DNA of 64,000 bases from assembly GCF_017316185.1 (NCBI RefSeq), contig NZ_JAFLVX010000002.1, positions 49,370-113,369 on the forward strand, in the 5' to 3' direction. A model generated the notes under the pieces. It did no database searches, had not been told where the DNA came from, and was given only the letters and a program-made list of their open reading frames with translations. Of this stretch, positions 43,286 through 52,185 are shown one piece after another. How positions within the stretch are numbered: the first letter of the stretch is position 1; every line of letters begins with the position of its first letter. The stretch comes from Candidatus Vagococcus giribetii (GTDB lineage Bacteria; Bacillota; Bacilli; Lactobacillales; Vagococcaceae). Position numbers and translations under genes: made by a program.

Positions 43286-43295
43286 AAAACGTTTT
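43286..43295. promoter_or_regulatory. LacI-type operator before the first GH65 gene
   Basis: AAAACGTTTT, 16 bases upstream of the GH65 start codon and identical to the pgmB operator. It would act as a roadblock or mark a secondary promoter; no clear -35/-10 pair is seen. Confidence 0.6.
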
Positions 43296-43311
43296 AGTAA
43301 GGGAGAATGTT

Positions 43312-45636
43312 ATGAAGCCGAGTATTAAAATAAATGAAGAGTCAAAATGGATCATTGAAGAGACTTATTTTAACCAAGAATGGTTAGGTAAGTATGAATC
43401 AATCATGTGCCAAGGTAATGGTTACATGGGAATTAGAGGGACAACAGAAGAGCCTTATTTAGGAGAAACGAGAAATACTTTTGTTGCCGGAACTTTTAAC
43501 AAGTTTGATGAAAATGAAGTAACTGAATTACCAAATATTCCTGATTTAATCCAAATGACGATAAAGGTGAATGACAAAGCTTTGGATTTATCCAAAGGTG
43601 AAGTGTCTCAGTATAAGCGTTCACTGAACTTAAAAACAGGAGAAATAATTCGTGAGTTCCATTATCATCTTGAAGATGATAGTGAGCTAGCATTTAGATT
43701 TAGTCGATTTGTTTCTATGGATCAAAAACATGTAATTTCCCAAAAAGTTGAAATAACAAGTGTTAAAGGGAATAATCGCATCGGTATTGATTCAGGTATT
43801 AATGGACAACTTACAAATAGTGGCTCTCAGCATTTTTCAGAAGGTGCTAAGCATTTATTTGAAGGTAAATACATTCAAATGACATCTGAAACAAGTCAAT
43901 CAAACATCAGTATGGTTGAAACCACAGTTCATGAGATTTCAAATGCGGCTAACTTATCATCACGTATTGAAATGAGACGTCGCCAAGTCTTTAATAAGTA
44001 TTGGTTTGAGGTGGCTCAAGGAGAAACTGCCGTCTTTGAAAAATTCTCAAATATTCATACAACTAGAGATAAAGAGCATGAAGGAAAATCAGTTGAAGAC
44101 ATTGAGAAACATGGATTAGAAGAATTAGTTGCTGTTTTAGCTAGTGGCTACGACACTCTTTTAACGAACTCAGCTAAAGCGTGGGACAAAGAGGTTTGGT
44201 CAGTTGCACCGATTACAATTACAAGTAAAGATCACGAAGATCAAGTAGCGATTAACTTTGCGAAATACCATTTACACGTTATGACACCTGCTCATGACAA
44301 CCGAATGAACATTGGAGCTAAAGGTTTATCAGGTGAAGGCTATAAAGGACATACTTTCTGGGATACGGAGATTTTCATGTTGCCATACTTTACTTACACG
44401 CATCCTGAGATTGCTAAAAGTTTACTAGAGTTTCGTTATTTAGGATTAGAAGGGGCTCATAAAAAAGCCTCAGGAAACAATTATGAAGGCGCTCAGTTCC
44501 CTTGGGAAGCAGCTTGGATTGAAGACGGAGAAACAACACCTGTCTGGGGAGCTGCGGATATTGTAACTGGAAAAGCAACAAAAATCTGGTCAGGGTTCAT
44601 TGAACAACATATTACAAGTGATGTTGTTTATGGCGTTAACCAATATGTTGAAGCAACAGGGGATAAAGAATTCCTAGAAACAAAAGGTTACGAGATTATT
44701 TTAGATACAGCTAAGTTCTGGAGCAGCCGCTTAGAGTGGTCAGAAGAAGATAGTAATTATCAAATTACTGATGTTATTGGACCAGATGAATACAAAGAGC
44801 ACGTGGATAATAATGCCTTTACTAACTACACAGCTAAGTGGAATATTCAAAAAGCCATTCATATTTACGAAGAGTTGAAAGAGAATAATGTAGAAAAATT
44901 CAATGAATTAAATACTAAACTGGATTTGGACCGTGTGTATGCTGATTGGTTAGATCGTGTGGACAAAATCTTTATTCCAGCACCAAATGAGGACGGTATT
45001 ATCCCACAAGACGATACGTATCTAAGTAAAAAAATCATTGATTTAGTACCTTATAAAGAAGATGAGCAAGTGGGAACTTTATTCCATGAGTACAACTTAG
45101 AACAAGTCAATGACATGCAAGTAACCAAACAAGCAGATGTGTTATTACTCATTTACTTATTTGAAAACTTATTCAGTAAAGAAATCAAACTAGATAATTG
45201 GAATTACTATGAACCAAAAACAATGCATGACTCATCACTGTCATTATCGACACACAGTGCTTTAGCAGCTGATTTAGGTGAGCTTGATTTATCTTATCAA
45301 TTGTTTAAAGAAGCTATCCACATTGATATGGGACCTCATATGACTTCTTCTGATGAAGGGATTCATGCAGCTTCTTTAGGTGGTATCTGGCAAATGATCG
45401 TCTTTGGTTATGGTGGAGTGAGAGTTCTTGATGGGCAATTGAGAATCGAACCTCATCTACCAGAAAACTGGGATAATCTGGTATTTAGTATTTTCTGGCA
45501 TGGCACAGAATTAAAAGTAACAGTTACAAAAGAAGCTTTTGAAGTTGAAGTGATTTCTGGTGAGAAAGAAGTTACCTTTGACCATAAAGGTGAACAATAT
45601 AGCGTTACTGATAAACAAGTTATTAAATTAATTTAA
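43312..45636 (+). CDS. Glycoside hydrolase family 65 phosphorylase (first copy)
   Basis: A 774-aa inverting disaccharide phosphorylase releasing beta-glucose 1-phosphate. GH65 layout: N-terminal beta-sandwich (about 1-290), alpha6/alpha6 barrel (about 320-690) and C-terminal beta domain. The general-acid Glu is about residue 493, in VIGPDEYKEHVDNNAFTNY. The phosphate site includes the late THSALAADLG and DEGIHAASLGG segments. Members act on maltose, kojibiose, nigerose or trehalose; specificity cannot be fixed from these motifs. Its sugar phosphate feeds the divergently encoded PgmB. Confidence 0.88.
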   Translation: MKPSIKINEESKWIIEETYFNQEWLGKYESIMCQGNGYMGIRGTTEEPYLGETRNTFVAGTFNKFDENEVTELPNIPDLIQMTIKVNDKALDLSKGEVSQYKRSLNLKTGEIIREFHYHLEDDSELAFRFSRFVSMDQKHVISQKVEITSVKGNNRIGIDSGINGQLTNSGSQHFSEGAKHLFEGKYIQMTSETSQSNISMVETTVHEISNAANLSSRIEMRRRQVFNKYWFEVAQGETAVFEKFSNIHTTRDKEHEGKSVEDIEKHGLEELVAVLASGYDTLLTNSAKAWDKEVWSVAPITITSKDHEDQVAINFAKYHLHVMTPAHDNRMNIGAKGLSGEGYKGHTFWDTEIFMLPYFTYTHPEIAKSLLEFRYLGLEGAHKKASGNNYEGAQFPWEAAWIEDGETTPVWGAADIVTGKATKIWSGFIEQHITSDVVYGVNQYVEATGDKEFLETKGYEIILDTAKFWSSRLEWSEEDSNYQITDVIGPDEYKEHVDNNAFTNYTAKWNIQKAIHIYEELKENNVEKFNELNTKLDLDRVYADWLDRVDKIFIPAPNEDGIIPQDDTYLSKKIIDLVPYKEDEQVGTLFHEYNLEQVNDMQVTKQADVLLLIYLFENLFSKEIKLDNWNYYEPKTMHDSSLSLSTHSALAADLGELDLSYQLFKEAIHIDMGPHMTSSDEGIHAASLGGIWQMIVFGYGGVRVLDGQLRIEPHLPENWDNLVFSIFWHGTELKVTVTKEAFEVEVISGEKEVTFDHKGEQYSVTDKQVIKLI

Positions 45637-45652
45637 TATAGGAGGAACAAAC

Positions 45653-46933
45653 ATGAAAAAGAGTTTTAAACGTTTAGGATTAGGAGTTTTAGCTGGGGTA
45701 TTATTAGTTGGTTTAGCTGCTTGTGGTGGTAGTAAAGACGGTAAAGCTGGTGAAGGCAAAACAGATTTTAAAGGTGATACCTTAAAAATTGGTGTTTGGG
45801 GTGGTAACGAAGCTGAAGAGAAATCTTTAGATGAGTTAATTAAAAACTTTGAAACTGAAACTGGAGCAAAAGTCGACAAAAAAGTTTACACAGATTACAA
45901 TACACAAATGCAAACTGACTTAGTTGGTAAGACAGCACCAGACGTGTTCTATGTAGATGCTTCTATGTACCCATTCTTCCAAAGTCAAGGAGCTCTTGCA
46001 CCTTTAGATAAAAAAGAATTTGAATCAGATAAATTCTATAGCACATTAATCGATACATTTTCAACAGATGGTGAGATGTATGCAGCTCCAAAAGACTTCT
46101 CAACATTAGCTCTTTATTTAAATACAGAAATTTTTGAGAAAACAGGGGTGTCTGTTGATGAAGTACCAGCTTCTTATGAAGAAATGGTGACTTGGTTACC
46201 AGGATTCCAAGAAAAAATTGATAAAGCTTACGGTAAAGGTAAAGTATCAGCAATGAGCTACAATCCTGAAATGTCACGTAATTTACATATTGCTCAACGT
46301 GATGGTGGAGCAATTGAAGACAAAGACGGACGCTCAACTTTATCAGATAAAAAAGTGGTAGATAACTTCAGTATTCTTAATGATTTAGTTGCTACCAAAG
46401 GATTTGTTACACCTCAAGATATTGGTGCTGGTTGGAACGGTGAAGCATTTGGTACAGGAAAACTTGCTATGATGGAAGAAGGAAACTGGGTATACCAAAA
46501 CTTAAACAATGACTACAAAGATATTAAATACACAGTTAAACCAATGCAAACATACAAAGGTGAAAAAGGATCAATGATGTTCTCTGTTGGTTGGGGTAAA
46601 TACTCTGGTACAAAACAAAGTGATTTAGCTGACAAATGGATCAAGTATGTAACTGGAAAAGAAGGTATGGAACTTTGGGTAACAGGTACAGGAACATTAC
46701 CAAGTCGTGAAGATGTAGCTGAATCAGCTAAGATTGCTGACAACAAAGATATGAAAGTTCACTTAGATGCTTGGGAATATGCAACTCCATGGCAAAAAGG
46801 TGTTAGCTTAACAACAATTGACAATGCCTTTAAAAACTTTGTACCAAAAGCATTAGATGGTTCGATGTCAATGGAAGAAGCAATGAAAAAAGCAGACGAG
46901 CAAGCAAACGCTGATATTGACGCTGGAAAATAA
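45653..46933 (+). CDS. ABC sugar importer, substrate-binding lipoprotein
   Basis: A 426-aa family 1 extracellular solute-binding protein. Lipobox LAAC (Cys about residue 24); the mature domain starts with LKIGVWGGNEAEEKSLDELI. PDVFYVDASMYPFFQSQGAL and the GEGNW-like patch MMEEGNWVYQNL are typical sugar-binder features. It begins 16 bp after the first GH65 gene with a perfect AGGAGG. A hairpin follows the gene, favouring higher level of the binding protein than of the permeases. Confidence 0.9.
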   Translation: MKKSFKRLGLGVLAGVLLVGLAACGGSKDGKAGEGKTDFKGDTLKIGVWGGNEAEEKSLDELIKNFETETGAKVDKKVYTDYNTQMQTDLVGKTAPDVFYVDASMYPFFQSQGALAPLDKKEFESDKFYSTLIDTFSTDGEMYAAPKDFSTLALYLNTEIFEKTGVSVDEVPASYEEMVTWLPGFQEKIDKAYGKGKVSAMSYNPEMSRNLHIAQRDGGAIEDKDGRSTLSDKKVVDNFSILNDLVATKGFVTPQDIGAGWNGEAFGTGKLAMMEEGNWVYQNLNNDYKDIKYTVKPMQTYKGEKGSMMFSVGWGKYSGTKQSDLADKWIKYVTGKEGMELWVTGTGTLPSREDVAESAKIADNKDMKVHLDAWEYATPWQKGVSLTTIDNAFKNFVPKALDGSMSMEEAMKKADEQANADIDAGK

Positions 46934-46938
46934 TTGGA

Positions 46939-46976
46939 CAAAAGAGGTTGGCCTATCTTGTGCCTAACCTCTTTTG
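46939..46976 (+). terminator. Intra-operon stem-loop after the binding-protein gene
   Basis: The stem CAAAAGAGGTTGGC pairs with GCCTAACCTCTTTTG (46939-46952, 46962-46976; one bulge). No long T-run follows, so partial termination or mRNA 3'-end protection is more likely than full stop. Confidence 0.6.
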
Positions 46977-47006
46977 ACTTAAAAAGTAGAAAAGGAGTCT
47001 TTCTTT

Positions 47007-47927
47007 ATGATAAAAAAAGAACCAAGAAGAAAGCAAACTAAACGAGAAAAAGGAGAAGCGCTTCAAGCCTATCTATTTCTAACACCAGGAATTATTATTG
47101 CGGTGGTCTTTTTCATTTTATCTATCTTGTTTGCTTTGTACTTATCTTTTAATAATGTGAACCTTATTTCCGGGCAAAATCAGTTTACAGGTTTGGATAA
47201 CTATACCAGGATGTTTCATGATAAGCGTGCTTGGATTGCCTTAAAAAATACGGCAACATTTGCTGCTATTGTTGTTCCTCTACAAACTATTTTTGCTCTT
47301 ATTATTGCTTATGTGCTAAGTAGTGACGGTGTGAAGGGGAAAAAAGCGTTTCGTATGATTTATTTTTTACCCACATTAACATCTAGTTCTGCTTTAACTT
47401 TTATTTTCATGTTTATCTTTAATATCAATGGACCGATTAATGGCTTTTTAATGTCATCTGGTATTTTAAGTGAACCTATTAACTTTTTACAAAATCCAGC
47501 GTATTCATTGAAAGTTATTATGGCGATGAATATTTGGTCAACAGTCCCTGTTTATATGACGATTTATTTAGCTTCTTTAGTTGATTTACCTAAGTCACTT
47601 TATGAATCAGCTTCTATCGATGGGGCTTCTTCAATTGAAAAATTACGCTACATTACGATTCCTTATTTAAGACCAATAACTACCTATGTATTGTTAACCG
47701 GAATTATTGGGACTTTCCAAATGTTTGACCAAGCCTACATCTTCTCAGGCGGCTCAGGTGGACCAAGTAACTCTACATTAACAATCGCCTTAATGATTTA
47801 CCAATATGCTTTTGGTCAGATGAATACGATGGGCTACGCAGCGGCATTAGCCATTGTACTTGCGATTATTATTTTTACAGTATCAAGAATTGCTGAGAGA
47901 TTAAACGGCGAAAAGGGGGCAGCTTAA
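47007..47927 (+). CDS. ABC sugar importer permease (MalF/UgpA-like)
   Basis: A 306-aa protein with six membrane helices after a basic N-terminus. The ATPase-contacting EAA loop is ESASIDGASSIEKLRYITIPYL. The last loop (FSGGSGGPSNSTLTIALMIY) is typical of CUT1 permeases. It forms the membrane channel with the next gene product, 1 bp downstream. Confidence 0.92.
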   Translation: MIKKEPRRKQTKREKGEALQAYLFLTPGIIIAVVFFILSILFALYLSFNNVNLISGQNQFTGLDNYTRMFHDKRAWIALKNTATFAAIVVPLQTIFALIIAYVLSSDGVKGKKAFRMIYFLPTLTSSSALTFIFMFIFNINGPINGFLMSSGILSEPINFLQNPAYSLKVIMAMNIWSTVPVYMTIYLASLVDLPKSLYESASIDGASSIEKLRYITIPYLRPITTYVLLTGIIGTFQMFDQAYIFSGGSGGPSNSTLTIALMIYQYAFGQMNTMGYAAALAIVLAIIIFTVSRIAERLNGEKGAA

Positions 47928-47928
47928 G

Positions 47929-48756
47929 ATGAAAAAAAATAAAACGATGAAAATCATTTTATACGTCATTTTACTTATTTATGCAATGGCAACAATCTAC
48001 CCTTTTCTATGGGCAATTGCAGCGTCATTTAAACCATTAAATGAAATTGTTGGTGGCAATTTAAAATTACTATCAAGCAATTTTACAACAGAGAACTATC
48101 AATACATTTTTGGTCGTTCATCACTATTTACTCAGTGGTTCCTAAACTCGGTAATTGTGGCAACCATTGGAACAATTATTAACATCTTTTTAAATACAAT
48201 GGCAGGTTACGCATTAGCGAGATTACAGTTTCCTGGACGCGAGCGAATTTATTATGGTTTCTTAGCCTTAATGATGGTGCCAGCTCAAGTGTTATTAATT
48301 CCTAACTACTTGATTTTAATGAACTTAGGCATGCTAGATACATTTTCAGCTTTAATCGTACCAGCAGCCATTAATATTGGGAATATTTTTATGATGCGTC
48401 AATTCTTCTTATCTTTCCCAAAAGACGTAGAAGAAGCGGCTTCAATAGATGGTTTGGGAAGATTCCAAACATTTTTCCGAATTGTTATGCCATTAGCCAA
48501 ACCATCTATTGCGACTCAAGCAGTATTTGTTTTTATGGGATTCTGGAATGAATTTATGAAACCAATGATGTATATTTCAACACCAAGTAAATACACCTTA
48601 ACACTAGGTTTGCAAACTTTCCAAGGTCAAAACGGTGGAGTGAGATGGGATCAAACTATGGCAGCCAGTGTGATTACAATTTTACCAATTATTGTTATCT
48701 ACATTATCTTTAATAAATACTTCCTTCAAGGAGTTAGAATGGACGGAGAAAAATAA
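47929..48756 (+). CDS. ABC sugar importer permease (MalG/UgpE-like)
   Basis: A 275-aa protein with six membrane helices. The EAA loop reads EEAASIDGLGRFQTFFRIVMP. The C-terminal FNKYFLQGVRMDGEK is typical of CUT1 MalG-like permeases. Its last base overlaps the first base of the second GH65 gene. No ATPase gene accompanies the two permeases, so a shared MsmK/MalK-type ATPase elsewhere is expected. Confidence 0.92.
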   Translation: MKKNKTMKIILYVILLIYAMATIYPFLWAIAASFKPLNEIVGGNLKLLSSNFTTENYQYIFGRSSLFTQWFLNSVIVATIGTIINIFLNTMAGYALARLQFPGRERIYYGFLALMMVPAQVLLIPNYLILMNLGMLDTFSALIVPAAINIGNIFMMRQFFLSFPKDVEEAASIDGLGRFQTFFRIVMPLAKPSIATQAVFVFMGFWNEFMKPMMYISTPSKYTLTLGLQTFQGQNGGVRWDQTMAASVITILPIIVIYIIFNKYFLQGVRMDGEK

Positions 48757-50969
48757 TGTCAGAAACTGATTTTTTACTAGAAATAACGGATATGTCTTTA
48801 GAAAAGAACCAGCAAAATTATGAGACTATTTTTAGTTTATCCAATGGCTATCTAGGCACAAGAGGAAGTAAAGAAGAGGATTTTATCCTAAATAAAAAAG
48901 CAGATCAAGGAACATTTGTGAATGGCTTTTATGAAAGTGAACCAATTGTTTATGGAGAAGCAGCATATGGGTATGCTAAAGATAGCCAAACAATTGCCAG
49001 AGTGCCAAATGCTAAACAGTTTATGTTTAGCTTCAATGGCACCCCTTTTTCTAAAGGAAAAATCTCAAATGAGCATCATTATTTAGATATGAAAAAAGGC
49101 ATACTCTGTCGATCATTTACATGGGTATCTCAAAAAGATGAAGTAGTTGAAGTCAAGACAGAGCGTTTTGTGTCCATGACTAATAAACATTTTCTATTCA
49201 ACCAATATGAAGTGACACCAGTGACTCATTCGGGTTTATTTGAATTTCACGGTGAATTTACGACTAATGACCGAGTTCTTGAAGAAGATGATGACCCAAG
49301 AAAAGCAAAATCTATGGCTCATTTATTAACAACTCAAGTTTTACTTGGTGAAGAACAGGAGCCTTATCTAGAGACTAGGACTTCACATTCTGGATTGTGT
49401 ATGATGTCTTCCTTGACCTTAAGTACAGATCAAGAAAAAATTTTGCCTCGTACACAAAGCACCTCAACTGGCTATCACTATGATTTCGAGGTAGAGGTAG
49501 CTAAAGATAACTCCTATGCCGTTAGACAACAAGTCTATTATGGTGAAAGCTATGAAACTGAATTTTTAGATTATTTGAGTGAAAAAGCAGCTCATGAGGC
49601 TTATTGGTTAGACTTTTGGGAGATGTCGGATATTCAAATTGAAGGTGATCCGACGTTACAAAAAGGCATTCGTCATAACTTGTTTCATCTAAATCAAGCC
49701 GCAGGTAGAGATGGTAAAACGAATATCTCTGCTAAAGGTATTACCAGTGATGGTTACGAAGGTCATTATTTCTGGGACACAGAAATGTATATGATTCCTT
49801 TCTTTATCTATACACAGCCAGAAGTAGCCAAAAAATTACTTATGTATCGTTATAGTATTTTAAATAATGCTAAAAAACGAGCTGAAGAGTTGGGTATTTC
49901 TTCGGGAGTGTTATTCCCTTGGCGGACGATAAACGGAGAAGAGTGCAGTGCATACTACCCAGCAGGAACAGCACAAGTTCATATCAATGGAGACATTAGT
50001 TATGCGATTCAAACTTATGTAGATGTAACTGGAGATACTCAGTTTATGGAAGAGTACGGGGCAGAGATGATGGTTGAAATTGCAAGATTTTGGTTGTCAT
50101 TTGGAGCATTCAATCAAGACGAGTTTATGATTAACGGTGTTACTGGACCAGACGAGTATACGGCATTAGTTAATAATAATTTCTATACAAATAAACTGGC
50201 GAAGTACAATCTGGAGTGTGTGGTCAACTTGATTCAAGAGTCTCCTTATTTACAAGAACGCTTGGCAATCCAACAAGATGAAATTGAAAAATGGGCGTTA
50301 GCTGCTAAGTTAATGCGCCTACCATATGATAAAGAACGAGGCTTAACACTACAAGATGATGGTATGGTCTATAGACAAGTGTGGCCTTTTAAAACAACGC
50401 CAAAAGAGAAGTATCCTTTACTGTTACATTACCATCCGATGATGATTTACAAGCATCAAGTGAATAAGCAAGCTGATACAGTGTTATCTCAGTACTTATT
50501 TGAGGGAGATTTTACTAGAGAACAACTAGCTCGCGACTATGCGTATTATGAGAGTATTACAACTCATGATTCTTCTCTGTCTCGTTCTATATTTGGTATC
50601 GTGGGTACCCGAATCAATGAAGTAGAAAAAGCCTATGATTATTTTATGGATACTGTTTCAATGGATTTAGATGACGTTCAAGGAAATACAATAGACGGCA
50701 TTCATGCCGCTAATTTAGGTGGTATGTGGTTAGGACTTGTCAAAGGATTTGGTGGTGTCACTATTCAAGACAAGGAACTACATATTAGCCCTGTCCTTCC
50801 TGATAAATGGCAGTCACTAACATTCTGCATTAAGTATCAATCAAGAGTTATACGTGTTTTTGTTAGTCATAAAGAAGTGAGAGTAACTCTTGTTTCAGGG
50901 GAAAAAATAACTCTTGCTATTAACAAGCAATCAGTTATATTAGAAAGTGGACTTGTCATAACATTATAA
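48756..50969 (+). CDS. Glycoside hydrolase family 65 phosphorylase (second copy)
   Basis: A 737-aa protein with the same three-domain plan as the first GH65 enzyme but clearly diverged and shorter in the N-terminal domain. The general-acid Glu is about residue 467, in GVTGPDEYTALVNNNFYTN. EGHYFWDTEMYMIPFF and TIDGIHAANLGGMWLGLV are barrel landmarks. Two paralogues in one operon suggest two linkages (for example an oligosaccharide and its disaccharide product), or maltose plus kojibiose/nigerose. Coupled to the permease gene by a 1-base overlap. Confidence 0.87.
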   Translation: MSETDFLLEITDMSLEKNQQNYETIFSLSNGYLGTRGSKEEDFILNKKADQGTFVNGFYESEPIVYGEAAYGYAKDSQTIARVPNAKQFMFSFNGTPFSKGKISNEHHYLDMKKGILCRSFTWVSQKDEVVEVKTERFVSMTNKHFLFNQYEVTPVTHSGLFEFHGEFTTNDRVLEEDDDPRKAKSMAHLLTTQVLLGEEQEPYLETRTSHSGLCMMSSLTLSTDQEKILPRTQSTSTGYHYDFEVEVAKDNSYAVRQQVYYGESYETEFLDYLSEKAAHEAYWLDFWEMSDIQIEGDPTLQKGIRHNLFHLNQAAGRDGKTNISAKGITSDGYEGHYFWDTEMYMIPFFIYTQPEVAKKLLMYRYSILNNAKKRAEELGISSGVLFPWRTINGEECSAYYPAGTAQVHINGDISYAIQTYVDVTGDTQFMEEYGAEMMVEIARFWLSFGAFNQDEFMINGVTGPDEYTALVNNNFYTNKLAKYNLECVVNLIQESPYLQERLAIQQDEIEKWALAAKLMRLPYDKERGLTLQDDGMVYRQVWPFKTTPKEKYPLLLHYHPMMIYKHQVNKQADTVLSQYLFEGDFTREQLARDYAYYESITTHDSSLSRSIFGIVGTRINEVEKAYDYFMDTVSMDLDDVQGNTIDGIHAANLGGMWLGLVKGFGGVTIQDKELHISPVLPDKWQSLTFCIKYQSRVIRVFVSHKEVRVTLVSGEKITLAINKQSVILESGLVITL

Positions 50970-50985
50970 TAGTAGGAGGGATAAA

Positions 50986-52002
50986 ATGAGGGTAACAATT
51001 AAAGATGTTGCTGAAGCTGCAGGTGTTTCCCCAGCGACAGTATCACGTGTTTTCAATGGCTATACAGATATTAGTGCTGAAACAAAAGAAAAGATTATAG
51101 AAATTGCCAAGGAAATGAATTATTTACCAAATGCCGCTGCCAGATCCCTTTCCTCAAAAAAACAAATAACCCTAGGCTTAGTCCTGAATGACTTAGAAAT
51201 TAGTCGTAAAAATACTATGGTTATGGAAGTTTTAACTGGTGTTTATAATTACACAGAAGAAGAGAATATTGATTTTGTATTTTTAGCGACATCAACGATT
51301 AAACAAAATAAAAAAAGTTTTAGAGAATTTATTAATGAAAAAGGTATCTCTGGAGCAGTGGTTCAGGGATTAAAAATGAATGACCCTTATTTTAAAGAAA
51401 TTGAATCAGCTAATTTTCCTGTAGCCCTTATCGATATGGTTGCTTTAGGAGAAAATGTCTGCAATATTTCTATAGATAATGAAAAAGCTTCTGAAGAAGC
51501 TGTTCAAGCGTTGATTCATCATGGGCATAGTCATATTGGCATGATTAACGGACGAAGAGAAGCATATGTCAGTGTTGAAAGAGAAGCTGGCTATATTCAA
51601 GCTTTAAAGAAAAATAACATTGATTTGAATCAAGAGTATGTTCAATATGCTAATTTTAGTGAGAAAATTTCAGTCGAAATAACGAGAGATTTACTGACTA
51701 ATAATCCAGAAATAACAGCTCTCTTTTGTGCCAGTGACTTGATGGCAATCGGTGCAATGAAGGCTATTAGTGAGCTAGGTTTAACTGTTCCAGAAGACAT
51801 ATCAATTATTGGATTTGATGATATTGTGTTAAATGAATTTTTAACGCCAAAATTGTCAAGTGTCAGTCAAAACATGGAAATTATTGGCTATGAGGCTGCT
51901 AGAAGAACTCACCAAATGATTCAAGGCAAAGAAGTTGATAAACAAGTCTACATTCAGCACGATGTTATGATTCGTGAATCTGTTGGAAATAAACCAGAAT
52001 AG
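50986..52002 (+). CDS. LacI-family regulator of the disaccharide operon
   Basis: A 338-aa repressor: N-terminal HTH VTIKDVAEAAGVSPATVSRVF, hinge LPNAAARSLSS, and effector domain with IGMINGRREAY and ISIIGFDDI. Last gene of the operon, preceded by GTAGGAGGG. The three AAAAC(G/C)TTTT palindromes around pgmB and the operon start are its most likely binding sites. This is inferred from the family's preference for CG-centred palindromes. Confidence 0.88.
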   Translation: MRVTIKDVAEAAGVSPATVSRVFNGYTDISAETKEKIIEIAKEMNYLPNAAARSLSSKKQITLGLVLNDLEISRKNTMVMEVLTGVYNYTEEENIDFVFLATSTIKQNKKSFREFINEKGISGAVVQGLKMNDPYFKEIESANFPVALIDMVALGENVCNISIDNEKASEEAVQALIHHGHSHIGMINGRREAYVSVEREAGYIQALKKNNIDLNQEYVQYANFSEKISVEITRDLLTNNPEITALFCASDLMAIGAMKAISELGLTVPEDISIIGFDDIVLNEFLTPKLSSVSQNMEIIGYEAARRTHQMIQGKEVDKQVYIQHDVMIRESVGNKPE

Positions 52003-52011
52003 AGATAAAAG

Positions 52012-52077
52012 AAACTCCTTTTGAATATAGTTGTAAGGATATAGTCCACTACAATTGTTTCTAAAGGAGTTTTTATG
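52012..52077 (+). terminator. Terminator of the disaccharide operon
   Basis: Outer arms AAACTCCTTT (52012-52021) and AAAGGAGTTT (52063-52072), with a smaller internal hairpin between them, then a T-rich end, starting 9 bases after the regulator stop. Confidence 0.75.
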
Positions 52078-52185
52078 TTGTCTAAACGTATTTATTAATC
52101 TGAGAATCTTAAATATATACAATCAAACTATGATATCATATTAAAATAAAAGGGTATTTTTTAAAAGGAAATGAAGGGGTTAGGT

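Noticed and set aside
45963..46337. 124-aa minus-strand reading frame
   Set aside because: Antisense to the sugar-binding lipoprotein gene; composition is that of a shadow frame.
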